A stretch of DNA of 64,000 bases from Vicinamibacteria bacterium (GCA_025994075.1 JAMQGV010000022.1:28053-92052); one strand, 5' to 3'; counted from the first letter of the stretch, positions 7,555 through 15,887 are shown. Notes: generated by a model not told the origin, from the sequence alone. Made by a program: numbers and translations.

Positions 7555-8274
7555 TCAGCGGGGCGGTCGGCGGACTTCGCCGGTCATCGGCACGAAGCGC
7601 ACGGGGATCGAGCGGTGCTGCTCGAGGCGGCCGCCGCGGCGCGTCACGATCAGCATCTCCTGCACGTCGTCGCCCACCGGGATCACGAGGCGTCCGCCCT
7701 CGGCGAGCTGAGCGAGCAGCGGCTCGGGCAGGCGCGGCGCGGCGGCGGTGACCAGGATCGCGTCGAACGGCGCGTGCTCGGGCCAGCCGGCGTAACCGTC
7801 GCCCGCGCGGACCTCCACGTTGCGGTAGCCCAGCTCCGCCAGCAGCCGCCGCGACTCCGCGGCGAGGGGGGCGACGATCTCGATGCTGAACACGCGGGCG
7901 GCGATCTTCGCGAGCACCGCTGCCTGGTAGCCGGAGCCGGTGCCGACCTCGAGCACCGTCTCGCCCGGCTGCACGCCTGCCGCCTCGGTCATGAAGGCGA
8001 CGATGTAGGGCTGGGAGATGGTCTGGCCGTGGCCGATCGGCAGCGGGTAGTCGGCGTAGGCCTCGGCGCGCAGGCGCTCCGGCACGAACAGGTGGCGCGG
8101 GACGGCGCGCATGGCGGCCAGAGTCGCCGGGTCGCGCACGCCGCGGGCTTCGATCTGCTCGCGCACCATCGCCTCGTGGCGAGCGGCGTACGCGGCGTCG
8201 TCCACCTCGGTCATGGCGGTCATGGCGCACGCGAGCGCCGCGACCGCAGTCCCGGCGACCGCGACGGCACGCAT
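7555..8274 (-). CDS. pcm: Protein-L-isoaspartate O-methyltransferase family, exported
   Basis: PCMT family enzymes use S-adenosylmethionine to methylate isoaspartyl residues so that damaged proteins can be repaired. The core is typical: REQIEARGVRD, VPRHLFVP, PLPIGHGQTISQPYIVAFM and the SAM motif VLEVGTGSGYQAAVL. Unusually, the N-terminus is a hydrophobic signal-peptide-like stretch (MRAVAVAGTAVAALACAM), so this copy is probably exported or membrane-tethered. ATG 8274 is chosen over a TTG at 8310 because the latter lies in the loop of a strong hairpin. Downstream of proS in the same direction. Confidence 0.87.
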   Translation of the reverse strand: MRAVAVAGTAVAALACAMTAMTEVDDAAYAARHEAMVREQIEARGVRDPATLAAMRAVPRHLFVPERLRAEAYADYPLPIGHGQTISQPYIVAFMTEAAGVQPGETVLEVGTGSGYQAAVLAKIAARVFSIEIVAPLAAESRRLLAELGYRNVEVRAGDGYAGWPEHAPFDAILVTAAAPRLPEPLLAQLAEGGRLVIPVGDDVQEMLIVTRRGGRLEQHRSIPVRFVPMTGEVRRPPR

Positions 8275-8286
8275 CAGGAGAATGCT

Positions 8287-8321
8287 GCGCCTGCCGCCGC
8301 GAGCGTGCAAGCGGCAGGCGC
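8287..8321 (-). terminator. Hairpin between proS and pcm
   Basis: Perfect 11-bp inverted repeat GCGCCTGCCGC / GCGGCAGGCGC with a 13-nt loop, beginning 11 nt after the proS stop. On the minus strand it is followed by a weakly T-rich run. It could terminate proS or attenuate read-through into pcm. Confidence 0.5.
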
Positions 8322-8331
8322 TCGAAGCTCC

Positions 8332-9777
8332 CTAGTACGCCTGGGCGAACCAGACCTCGCGGCCCTTCTCTCCCGTCACGACGCACTTCGCCTCGATCGG
8401 GTCGCCCATCGGCATCACGCGGATCGTGGCCTTCGTCTCTTCCTTGATCCGCTTCTCCACCGCCGGGTCGCCGTTCCAGCCGGCGACGATGAAGCCGCGC
8501 TTCTCGGCCATCACCTGCTTGAACTCGTCGTAGCTCGAGACCCGGGTCGTGTTGTCAGCCTGGAACTTCCGCGCGCGCTCGAGCAGGTCGGACTGGAAGG
8601 TCGCCAGCATCTCCGGCACCGCGCGCTCGAGGCCGGCGAGCGGCACCGGCGTCTTCGACCGGTTGTCGCGGCGGACGAGCACGCACTGGTCCTTCTCGAT
8701 GTCCTTGGGCCCCAGTTCGAGCCGGAACGGCACGCCCCGCATCTCCCAGTCGGCGTACTTGTAGCCCGTCTGGTGCTGGTCGCGGTCGTCGAGGTGGACG
8801 CGCACGCCGGCCGCGCGGAGCTGCTTCTGCACCTCGCGCGCCTTCGGCAGCACGGCCTCGTTCCAGTCGCCCTTGCGCGGCGGGATCGGCACGATCACCA
8901 CCTGGTGGGGCGCGATCTTCGGCGGCAGGATCAGCCCGTTGTCGTCGCCGTGGGTCATGATCATGCCGCCGATCATCCGCGTCGAGGTGCCCCACGACGT
9001 CGACCACGGCCGCACCCGCTGCTGGTTGCGGTCCAGGTACTCGATGCCGTAGGCCTCGGCGAAGTGCTGGCCGAGGTTGTGGCTGGTGCCGGCCTGCAGC
9101 GCCTTGCCGTCGCCCATCAGCGCCTCGATCGCGTAGGTCTTGAGCGCGCCCGCGAACTTCTCCGAGTCGGTCTTGCGGCCGTGGAGCACGGGCATCGCGA
9201 GGATCTCCTCGACGAAGCTCTTGTAGACGCCGAGCATCTTCAGCGTCTCCTCCTCGGCCTGCTCCTCCGTCTCGTGCAGGGTGTGGCCCTCCTGCCAGAG
9301 GAACTCGGTCGTGCGCAGGAACGGCCGCGTCACCTTCTCCCAGCGCAGCACGTTGGCCCACTGGTTGATCAGGATCGGCAGGTCGCGCCAGGACTGGACC
9401 CACTTCGCGTAGGTCGAGCAGATCATCGCCTCGGAGGTGGGCCGGATCGCCAGCGGCTCCTCGAGCTCGGCGCCGCCGCCGATCGTGACCCACGCGCACT
9501 CGGGCGAGAAGCCCTCGACGTGCTCCTTCTCCTTCTCGAGGTAGCTCTTCGGGATCAGCAGCGGGAAGTAGGCGTTGACGTGGCCCGTCTCCTTGATGCG
9601 GCGGTCCATGTCCGCCTGCATCGCCTCCCAGATCGCGTAGCCGTAGGGGCGGATGATCATGCAGCCCTTGACCGGGCCGTAGTCCGCCAGCTCCGCCTTC
9701 AGCACGACGTCCAGGTACCACTGCGAGAAGTCCACGCTGCGCGGCGTGATCTCCTTCATCGTCCGTTCGGGTTCCAT
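8332..9777 (-). CDS. proS: Prolyl-tRNA synthetase, type 3
   Basis: Class II aminoacyl-tRNA synthetase that charges tRNA-Pro. 481 residues, the short archaeal/eukaryotic-like type without the editing insertion of type 1. Class II motifs are visible: motif 2 around RWEKVTRPFLRTTEFLWQEG and motif 3 near STRMIGGMIMTHGDD. An anticodon-binding domain follows (about 275-380) and the chain ends in the invariant type-3 tyrosine (WFAQAY). ATG 9777 is preferred to an open extension upstream, with AGAAGG suitably placed before it. Single gene, divergent from an exported protein; a TAGAAT hexamer lies upstream. Confidence 0.96.
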   Translation of the reverse strand: MEPERTMKEITPRSVDFSQWYLDVVLKAELADYGPVKGCMIIRPYGYAIWEAMQADMDRRIKETGHVNAYFPLLIPKSYLEKEKEHVEGFSPECAWVTIGGGAELEEPLAIRPTSEAMICSTYAKWVQSWRDLPILINQWANVLRWEKVTRPFLRTTEFLWQEGHTLHETEEQAEEETLKMLGVYKSFVEEILAMPVLHGRKTDSEKFAGALKTYAIEALMGDGKALQAGTSHNLGQHFAEAYGIEYLDRNQQRVRPWSTSWGTSTRMIGGMIMTHGDDNGLILPPKIAPHQVVIVPIPPRKGDWNEAVLPKAREVQKQLRAAGVRVHLDDRDQHQTGYKYADWEMRGVPFRLELGPKDIEKDQCVLVRRDNRSKTPVPLAGLERAVPEMLATFQSDLLERARKFQADNTTRVSSYDEFKQVMAEKRGFIVAGWNGDPAVEKRIKEETKATIRVMPMGDPIEAKCVVTGEKGREVWFAQAY

Positions 9778-9830
9778 CTCCGCCCTTCTCTTTGCTGCGG
9801 GCCCGCGGCAGCGGGTCCTGAGGACCTGCG

Positions 9831-9836
9831 ATTCTA
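9831..9836 (-). promoter_or_regulatory. Candidate -10 for proS
   Basis: TAGAAT on the minus strand, about 53 nt before the proS ATG, within the 183-bp divergent gap. No clear -35 accompanies it. Confidence 0.35.
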
Positions 9837-9857
9837 CGTGAGCGGAGGACTTTCCCC

Positions 9858-9886
9858 TTGACGCGGGGCCGCCCCGCGCCGACACT
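9858..9886 (+). promoter_or_regulatory. Candidate promoter for the exported coiled-coil gene
   Basis: TTGACG (9858-9863) with a 17-nt spacer and GACACT (9881-9886). The -35 is good, the -10 weak. It would give a leader of roughly 65-70 nt containing two hairpins. Confidence 0.35.
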
Positions 9887-9900
9887 GCACTCGGCCTCGC

Positions 9901-9948
9901 GGAGCGGTCCCGCTCCTCTTCACGACGGGTGTCTCACGAAACACCCGT
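9901..9948 (+). other. Two hairpins in a 5' leader
   Basis: First, GGAGCG-GTCC-CGCTCC at 9901-9916, followed by TCTT. Second, ACGGGTGT / ACACCCGT at 9925-9932 and 9941-9948 with an 8-nt loop. The second ends directly at the GGAGAGG ribosome-binding site of the next gene. Could be a terminator remnant or a leader control element. Confidence 0.4.
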
Positions 9949-9960
9949 GGAGAGGACGTC

Positions 9961-10473
9961 ATGACCCGACCGACCGCTCACCTCCTTCTGACCGCCACCT
10001 TCGCCTTCGGCGCGTTCGCCGACGAAGGTTCGCGCCCCACCCCCAGCTACACCGATGCCGACCTCGCCCGCTACGCCGCGATGCGCGCGCCGGTCGACGC
10101 CGCGGAACCGGCGCCGACGCCCGCGCCGACGCCCGCGCCGACGGCCCGCGGACGGGCGAAGAGGGGCCAGACGGGCCTGGACGACCTCGAGCGCGAGGCC
10201 GCCCAGCGCGCCTCGGAGGAGCGCTACTGGCGCCGCGAGGCGGAGAAGGCCCGCGCCCAGGCCCGCCGTCACGAAGAGCGGGCGGCCGTGCTCGAGGCCC
10301 AGGTCGCGGAGCGCCGCCGCGCGGCCTCGCGCGCGCGGCCGGGCTCGGCGCCGCCGGCCGTGGCGGCTGCCGAGCGCCGGGCGCAGGCCGAACGCGAGCA
10401 GGCGCGGCGGGTGATCGACGAGTTCGAGGAGCGCGCGCGGCGCGAGGGCGCGCTGCCGGGCTGGATCCGCTGA
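9961..10473 (+). CDS. Exported coiled-coil protein of unknown function
   Basis: 170 residues. Signal peptide with a likely cleavage after AFA (MTRPTAHLLLTATFAFGAFA), then a mature segment with a PTPAPTPAPT repeat and a long charged Ala/Glu/Arg-rich helix (about 65-165) that should form a coiled coil. I recognise no family. A strong GGAGAGG ribosome-binding site stands 5 nt before the ATG. It lies 18 nt upstream of aroB, but a separate promoter-like site overlaps its stop, so co-transcription is unclear. Probably a periplasmic structural protein. Confidence 0.7.
   Translation: MTRPTAHLLLTATFAFGAFADEGSRPTPSYTDADLARYAAMRAPVDAAEPAPTPAPTPAPTARGRAKRGQTGLDDLEREAAQRASEERYWRREAEKARAQARRHEERAAVLEAQVAERRRAASRARPGSAPPAVAAAERRAQAEREQARRVIDEFEERARREGALPGWIR
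10111..10146 (+). repeat. 12-nt tandem repeat in coding sequence
   Basis: Three copies of a GCGCCGACGCCC-like unit, the last one diverged, encoding Ala-Pro-Thr-Pro repeats in the exported coiled-coil protein. Confidence 0.65.
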
Positions 10474-10474
10474 G

Positions 10475-10483
10475 TGATATGCT
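10475..10483 (+). promoter_or_regulatory. Candidate extended -10 for aroB
   Basis: TGATATGCT (TGn plus TATGCT), 8 nt before the aroB ATG. No ribosome-binding site is visible before that ATG, so the transcript may be leaderless. Confidence 0.35.
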
Positions 10484-10491
10484 GCGCCGCC

Positions 10492-11592
10492 ATGATCGAG
10501 GTCCCGGTCGAACTGGGCGCGCGGCGCTACGCGGTCAGCATCGGCCACGGCGCCTCGCGGCTGCTGGGCGGCCTGCTCGCCCCCTTCGCCCGCCGGCCCA
10601 CCCTGCTCGTCACCACCCGCAAGGTGTGGGCGCTGCACGGCCACCGCCTCGAGCCCGGGCTGCGGGCGGTGGCCCGGCCGCTGCACCGCGCGTTCGTGCC
10701 CGACGGCGAGCCCGCCAAGACGACGGCGACGCTGGAGTCGCTGTGGCAGGCGCTCCACGAGGCCCGGATCGGCCGCGACGGCCTGGTGATCGCGCTGGGC
10801 GGCGGCGCCGCCTCGGACGTGGCGGGGCTGGCGGCCGCGACCTGGAACCGCGGCCTCGACTGGATCGCGATTCCCACCACGCTCTTGTCGATGGTCGACA
10901 GCAGCGTCGGCGGCAAGTGCGCGATCAACCACCCCTCCGCCAAGAACGCGATCGGCGCGTTCCACCAGCCGCGGGCGGTGGTCGCCGACCCCGACCTGCT
11001 CGACACCCTGCCGCCGCGCGAGCGCCAGAGTGGCGCCTACGAGATCCTCAAGTGCGCGCTGCTGGCGGATCGCGACCTGTTCCGCGCGCTCGCCGAGGCG
11101 CCGCCGCGGCTGGTCGGCTGGGACCGCATCGCGCTCGAGAACGCGATCGCCGACGCCGTGCGCGTCAAGGCCGCGATCGTCGAGCGCGACGAGCGCGAGG
11201 GCGACCTGCGTCGCGTGCTGAACCTGGGCCACACGCTCGGCCACGCGCTGGAGGCGGTCACCCGCTTCCGCCGCTTCACCCACGGCGAGGCCGTCGGCTG
11301 GGGCCTGATCGGGGCGGCCTGGATCGCCCACCGGAAGAACCTGATCGCCACCCGCGGCTTCGACGCGATCGCCCGCGCCGTCGACGCGCTGGGCCCGCGA
11401 CCGCGGGTGTCCGACCTGGACCCCGGCAGGCTGCTCGCGGCGGTGGCCCTCGACAAGAAGGCCCGCGCGGGCAGCGTCACCTGGGTGCTGCCGGCGGCGA
11501 TCGGCCGCGTCGTGCTGCGCAGCGACGTCGGCCGCGCCGAGATCCGCGCCGCGCTGCGGGTGATGGCGGCGCGCGAGGCGCGGCGGGCGTGA
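10492..11592 (+). CDS. aroB: 3-dehydroquinate synthase
   Basis: Second enzyme of the shikimate pathway; converts DAHP to 3-dehydroquinate using NAD and a divalent metal. 366 residues, normal length. Typical motifs are the NAD-binding GGGAASDVAGLAAATWNRG, the segment IPTTLLSMVDSSVGGKCAIN, GAFHQPRAVVADPDLL, and the metal site with His in NLGHTLGHALE and RFTHGEAVGWG. ATG 10492 gives the usual N-terminus; a GTG at 10474 is a less likely alternative. The stop overlaps the next gene's GTG (GTGA), linking an aromatic-pathway gene to a lipid-linked glycosyltransferase. Confidence 0.95.
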   Translation: MIEVPVELGARRYAVSIGHGASRLLGGLLAPFARRPTLLVTTRKVWALHGHRLEPGLRAVARPLHRAFVPDGEPAKTTATLESLWQALHEARIGRDGLVIALGGGAASDVAGLAAATWNRGLDWIAIPTTLLSMVDSSVGGKCAINHPSAKNAIGAFHQPRAVVADPDLLDTLPPRERQSGAYEILKCALLADRDLFRALAEAPPRLVGWDRIALENAIADAVRVKAAIVERDEREGDLRRVLNLGHTLGHALEAVTRFRRFTHGEAVGWGLIGAAWIAHRKNLIATRGFDAIARAVDALGPRPRVSDLDPGRLLAAVALDKKARAGSVTWVLPAAIGRVVLRSDVGRAEIRAALRVMAAREARRA

Positions 11593-12566
11593 CCGCCGTG
11601 GCGATCGCGCCCGGGCCGGAGGACCGGCGGGACGAGCCGCGGGTCTCGCTCGTGGTGCCCATCTACAACGAGCAGGAGGTGCTGCCGCTGCTGCTGGAGC
11701 GGCTGCGCGGGCTGCTCGACGGCTGCGCCGCGGGCAGCGAGGCGATCCTGGTCAACGACGGCAGCAGCGACGGCTCGTGGCCGCTGATCGTCGCCGCGGC
11801 GCGCGCCGATCCGCGCTTCCGCGGGCTCGACTTCTCGCGCAACTTCGGCCATCCCGCCGCGATCACCGCCGGCCTCGACCACGCGAGCGGCGACGCCATC
11901 GTGGTGATGGACGCGGACCTGCAGGACCCACCGGAGCTGGTGCCGAAGCTGGTCGCCCTCTACCGCGAGGGCTGGGACGTCGTGCACGCCCGGCGCAGCG
12001 CGCGGCAGGGCGAGACGGCCTTCAAGAAGCTGACGGCCACGGCCTACTACAAGGTCATGGCGCTGCTCGCCGACCGCCCGCCGACGCCGGAGGTCGGCGA
12101 GTTCCGGCTGATGGCGCGCCCCGTCGTCGAGGCGCTGTGCGGGATGCGCGAGCGCCACCGCCTGGTGCGCGGGCTGGTCTCGTGGCTCGGCTTCCGCCAG
12201 GCGACGGTCGACTTCGAGCGCCCCGGCCGCGCCGCGGGGTCCACCAAGTTCCCGTTCTGGCGCATGTTCCGGCTGTCGTGGGACGGGCTCACGGCGTTCT
12301 CCGTCGCGCCGCTGCGGCTGTCTTTCGCGCTGGGCCTGCTGGCGCTCGTGGTCGCGATCCCCGCGGCCGGGGTGCTGCTGCTCGGCCCGGGCGGCGGCGC
12401 GGGCGCCGCGGCGGCGCTGCTGTGCGGGCAACTGCTGCTCGCCGGCACCACGCTCGTCTGCCTCGGGCTGCTCGGCGACTACGTCGGCCGCATCTACGAC
12501 GAGGTCCGCGGCCGCCCGCTCTACGTCGTGCGCCAGCGGCTCGGCCTCGAGCCGCCGCGGCGCTGA
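11589..12566 (+). CDS. GtrB/DPM1-like GT2 glycosyltransferase with two C-terminal helices
   Basis: 325 residues. A GT2 domain (about 20-240) has VSLVVPIYNEQEVL, VNDGSSDGSW and the metal-binding VVMDADLQDPPELV, then an amphipathic segment and two C-terminal membrane helices (about 240-300). This layout matches GtrB, ArnC and Dpm1, which transfer a sugar from a nucleotide donor to undecaprenyl phosphate on the cytoplasmic face for later use by GT-C enzymes in the periplasm. The sugar cannot be told. GTG start overlaps the aroB stop. It may feed the TMTC-like protein two genes downstream. Confidence 0.9.
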   Translation: MTAVAIAPGPEDRRDEPRVSLVVPIYNEQEVLPLLLERLRGLLDGCAAGSEAILVNDGSSDGSWPLIVAAARADPRFRGLDFSRNFGHPAAITAGLDHASGDAIVVMDADLQDPPELVPKLVALYREGWDVVHARRSARQGETAFKKLTATAYYKVMALLADRPPTPEVGEFRLMARPVVEALCGMRERHRLVRGLVSWLGFRQATVDFERPGRAAGSTKFPFWRMFRLSWDGLTAFSVAPLRLSFALGLLALVVAIPAAGVLLLGPGGGAGAAAALLCGQLLLAGTTLVCLGLLGDYVGRIYDEVRGRPLYVVRQRLGLEPPRR

Positions 12567-12581
12567 GCCCGGGAGGCTGCG

Positions 12582-13166
12582 CTGCGGATCGCAGCCGTGA
12601 TCCTCGCGGCGGGCGCCGGGCGCCGCATGGGCGGGCCCAAGGCCCTCGTCGAGTGGCGCGGCCGCAGCCTGCTCGCACACGCACTCGTGAACTGCGCGCG
12701 ACCCTCGATCGCCCTGCGGATCGCCGTCCTCGGCTGTGAGGCGGGCCGCGCGCGTCGGGCGGCCGCCGCGGACGAAGCTGCGGTGCGCTGGGCCGTGAAC
12801 CCGCGCTGGGAGGACGGGATGTTGTCCTCGGTGCTCTGCGGCCTCGCCGCGGCCGAGTCGGCGGCAGCCGACGCCGTCCTGCTCTACCCCGTCGACCATC
12901 CTGCGATCGAGCCGGAGACGATCGACGCCGTGTGCGCCGCGCTGGCCGCGGGCGCCGAGCTCGTGGTGCCGGTCTACGCGGGCCGCCGCGGACACCCCGG
13001 GGGCTTCGGTCGTGCGCGCTTCGCAGCACTGCGCGAGGCGCCTCCGGAGGTGGGAGCGAGGGCCGTGCTGCGCACCGCGTCCGTCGTCGAGGTCGCGGCG
13101 GGTCCGGGCTGCCTGCGCGGCGTGGACACGCCCGACGGGCTGGCCGCGCTGGAGACACGAGCATGA
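12582..13166 (+). CDS. MobA/MocA-like nucleotidyltransferase
   Basis: 194 residues of the NTP_transferase_3 (MobA-like) fold. The nucleotide-binding loop AAVILAAGAGRRMGGPKAL, the acidic metal site LLYPVDHPAIEP and the C-terminal RRGHPGGFGRARF resemble CTP:molybdopterin cytidylyltransferase (MocA) most. No molybdenum gene is adjacent, so a sugar-phosphate nucleotidyltransferase is possible. The start is debatable. GTG 12597 would cut into the conserved first strand, while CTG 12582 gives the family's usual N-terminus and has GGGAGG exactly 5 nt upstream. The stop overlaps the next ATG (ATGA). Confidence 0.8.
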   Translation: MRIAAVILAAGAGRRMGGPKALVEWRGRSLLAHALVNCARPSIALRIAVLGCEAGRARRAAAADEAAVRWAVNPRWEDGMLSSVLCGLAAAESAAADAVLLYPVDHPAIEPETIDAVCAALAAGAELVVPVYAGRRGHPGGFGRARFAALREAPPEVGARAVLRTASVVEVAAGPGCLRGVDTPDGLAALETRA

Positions 13167-14866
13167 CTCGGCGCCGGCGCGAGAAGACCGCCGAGCCCAC
13201 GCTGAGCCCGCCCCCGGCCGTCGCCCGGGCAGCGGTGCCGGCGTCGATGGCTGCAGGCCTGCTCCTGTGGCTGCCGTCGCTGCGCGGGGATTTCCTCTAC
13301 GACGACGTTCCGATGGTCGTGCAGAACCCCGTGCTCCAGGACCCGGGCAACCTCGCGGCGCTGGTGACGTTCGACCCCGCCCGGCCCCTGCTGACGCTGT
13401 CGTGGGTCGGCAGCGCGCTGCTCGGCGGCGGCATCGAGCCGTGGGCGTTCCGGATCGTGAACGTCGTGCTGCATGCGGCCACGGCGGGCCTCGTCGCGCG
13501 GCTGGCGCTCTGGCTGGCCGCGGCCCGCGGCGAGCCCCTGGCGGCGCGCCAGGCCCTGCTGGCCGGCCTGTTCTTCGCGGTGACGCCGATGGCCGCCGAG
13601 ACGGTCGCCTACGTCGCCAGCCGTTCGACGGGCCTGTGCGCCTTCTTCGGGTTCGCGTTCCTGGTCCTCGGGGTGCGCGAGCTGGAGGCGTCCAGGCCCT
13701 GCCGGCGGGCCGCGGCCTGGCTGCTGCTGCTGCTCGCTCACCTCACCAAGGAGGAGGCTGCAGCCTTCCCGCTGCTGCTGGTCCTGCTCGACCTGCATGG
13801 GCCGGCAGCCGGCCGCCTGCGCGACGTGGCCGCGCGCTGGCGGCTCCACGCTCCGTTCCTCGCGCTGCCCGTCGCGGGGCTGTGTGCGCGGCGGGCCATG
13901 GTGGGCACGTGGCTGCCGGCCCCCGCCTGGCCGTACGAGGTGTGGCTGCCGACGCAGGCGCTCGAGTTCCCGGCCTACCTGCTGCGAGCGCTGCTCCCGC
14001 TCGACCCCGCCCTGCACCGCGGCACCCCGCCGTTCGCCTGGCCGCCGGAGCCGCGTTCGATCGTCCTGGGCGTCTTGCTCCTCGCGTTGCTGGCCTTCGT
14101 CGCGCGGCGTCCGCGCACGCGACTCGCTCTCGCAACAGCCTGGATGGCGGCCGCCCTGGCGCCTTCCTCCAGCCTGGTCCCGCTGCGCGAACTCGCCGTG
14201 GATCACCGCGCCTACGTGGGCGGCTTCGGCGCCGCGTGGGTGGTGGCGGGTGCGCTCGCGCCCGCGGGCCGCGCGCCACTGGCTGCGGCGGTGCTGGTGG
14301 TGATGGCCGCTCGCTCGCTGGCCGAGCAGTCGACGCTGGCCACGGCGGACTCCGCCTGGGCTGCGGCGGTCGAGCGCAACCCGGACCTGCCCGAGGTGCG
14401 GCTCGGCGCCGGCCTCGCCCGCCTGCAGGCCGGCGACCCGGAGAGTGCGACCCGCCACTTCGGCCGCCTGACGGAACTCGCGCCGGACGATGCCCGCGGG
14501 TGGTCCAACCTGGCCTCGGCGCTGGCTGCCCAGGGACGCTACGCCGAGGCCCTCGCGCCCGCGCAGCGGGCGGCCCAACTCTCGGCCGACGATCCGCACG
14601 TCGCCTACAACCTGGGCGTGCTCCAGGCCCAGGCGGGCCACCTCGACCTCGCGGAGGCCAGCTTCGAGCGTGCCGGCGAACTGACGCCGCCCGTGCCCCA
14701 GGCCCTGCTCAACCTGGCCCGAATCCACATTGCTCGCGGCGAGCTCGCGGCGGCGGAAGCGCGGCTCGGCAGGGCGGCGGGGCTGCGGCTCAGCGACGAC
14801 TTGCAGGTCCAGCTCGAGGCGCTGCGCGGAGAACTGGCCGCGCGCCGGGCGCGACTCAGTCCGTGA
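13163..14866 (+). CDS. TMTC-like membrane protein with C-terminal TPRs
   Basis: 567 residues. A multi-pass N-terminal part (about 30-400) has an early acidic pair in GDFLYDDVPMV, the segment AETVAYVASRSTGLC, HLTKEEAAAFPLLLVLLDL and AVDHRAYVGG. It is followed by about four tetratricopeptide repeats (about 420-555). The same arrangement and motifs occur in TMTC-family protein O-mannosyltransferases and in many bacterial GT-C proteins. It probably transfers a sugar from a polyprenyl carrier in the periplasm; that is inference. A paralogue with identical architecture is at 56790-58439. The last 11 nt overlap the convergent GT2 gene. Confidence 0.82.
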   Translation: MTRRRREKTAEPTLSPPPAVARAAVPASMAAGLLLWLPSLRGDFLYDDVPMVVQNPVLQDPGNLAALVTFDPARPLLTLSWVGSALLGGGIEPWAFRIVNVVLHAATAGLVARLALWLAAARGEPLAARQALLAGLFFAVTPMAAETVAYVASRSTGLCAFFGFAFLVLGVRELEASRPCRRAAAWLLLLLAHLTKEEAAAFPLLLVLLDLHGPAAGRLRDVAARWRLHAPFLALPVAGLCARRAMVGTWLPAPAWPYEVWLPTQALEFPAYLLRALLPLDPALHRGTPPFAWPPEPRSIVLGVLLLALLAFVARRPRTRLALATAWMAAALAPSSSLVPLRELAVDHRAYVGGFGAAWVVAGALAPAGRAPLAAAVLVVMAARSLAEQSTLATADSAWAAAVERNPDLPEVRLGAGLARLQAGDPESATRHFGRLTELAPDDARGWSNLASALAAQGRYAEALAPAQRAAQLSADDPHVAYNLGVLQAQAGHLDLAEASFERAGELTPPVPQALLNLARIHIARGELAAAEARLGRAAGLRLSDDLQVQLEALRGELAARRARLSP

Positions 14867-15887
14867 GCGAGACCTCGCGCGCCCCCAGCCGGTGGCGCGC
14901 GAGGAGCGCGCTCCACTCCCGAGCGGAGATGCGGGCTCCACGCAGCACGCGGCGACGCGCCCGCAGCGCCGCCGGTGCGCGCCGCGCCGCGTCGCGCCAG
15001 GCTCGCAGCGCCACCCGCGGCAACGCCAGGAGCGATCGGCTCTCGCCGAGGCGGGCCGCGGCGCCACGTCCCGTCAGCGCCCCCCAGGCCATCAGCCCCA
15101 GCCGCAACGCGGTCCAGGCGGGGCTCGCCAGCACCCACGACCACGGCAGCAGCGTCAGCAGCACGAGCACGCGGTTGCGCTCGACATGGTACGCCTTGAG
15201 CTCGGACCACGCGCCGACCGACTGCGAGTAGCGGTGCCACGCGATCGCCCGCGGCTCGAAGGCGCAGCGCCAGCCGAGCAGGCGCAGGCGCAGGCCGAGC
15301 TCGGCGTCGTCGCCGTAGAGGAAGTAGCTCTCGTCGAAGCCGCCCGCCTCGTCGAGCGCCGGGCGCCGGAAGAGCGCGGCAGCGCCGCTCGGAAACAGCG
15401 CCTCGGTCTCCGCGTCGTACTGGCCGCGGTCGGCCTGCAGTCGGCCACGGCCGCGGTTGAGGCCGTCGGGGTAGAGCTGGTGGCCGCAGGTGTCGATCCG
15501 CGGCGGTTGCGCGCCGTCGTCGAGCCACACCTTCGGGGCGACCATGCCCGCCCGCGGATCGGCCTCGGCGCGTGCGATCAGCCGCACGGCGAGGTCCGGC
15601 TCCGCCCGCGCGTCGGGGTTGAGCAGCAGCACCCACGGCGCGTCGCTGGCGCGAAAGCCGAGGTTGCACCCGGCCCCGAAGCCGACGTTGCCGGGGGCGT
15701 GCAGGACGCGGACCGCGTCGCCGAAGCGCTCGGCCAGCCGCTGCGGCGAACCGTCGCGTGAAGCGTTGTCGACGACGATCGCCTCGAGCTCGACGTCGCA
15801 CTGCGCCAGCAGGCTGGCGACGGCGTCCTCCACCAGCCGGCCGCCGTCGTGGTTGACGACGACGGCGACGACCCGCGGACGGCTCAC
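14856..15887 (-). CDS. GT2 glycosyltransferase (rhamnosyltransferase-like)
   Basis: 343 residues. GT2 fold with VVAVVVNHDGGRLV, IVVDNASRDGSPQ, the NVGFGAGCNLGF loop, the DxD-type LLLNPDARAEPD and the acceptor segment AGGFDESYFLYGDDAELGLR, all typical of WbbL/RfbN-like rhamnosyl- or other sugar transferases acting on surface glycans. The C-terminal quarter is Arg/Ala-rich with a hydrophobic patch (LTLLPWSWVLASPAW). GTG start overlaps the stop of the upstream GT4 gene (GTGA), so the pair is a two-gene unit. The donor sugar cannot be inferred. Confidence 0.88.
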   Translation of the reverse strand: MSRPRVVAVVVNHDGGRLVEDAVASLLAQCDVELEAIVVDNASRDGSPQRLAERFGDAVRVLHAPGNVGFGAGCNLGFRASDAPWVLLLNPDARAEPDLAVRLIARAEADPRAGMVAPKVWLDDGAQPPRIDTCGHQLYPDGLNRGRGRLQADRGQYDAETEALFPSGAAALFRRPALDEAGGFDESYFLYGDDAELGLRLRLLGWRCAFEPRAIAWHRYSQSVGAWSELKAYHVERNRVLVLLTLLPWSWVLASPAWTALRLGLMAWGALTGRGAAARLGESRSLLALPRVALRAWRDAARRAPAALRARRRVLRGARISAREWSALLARHRLGAREVSLTD

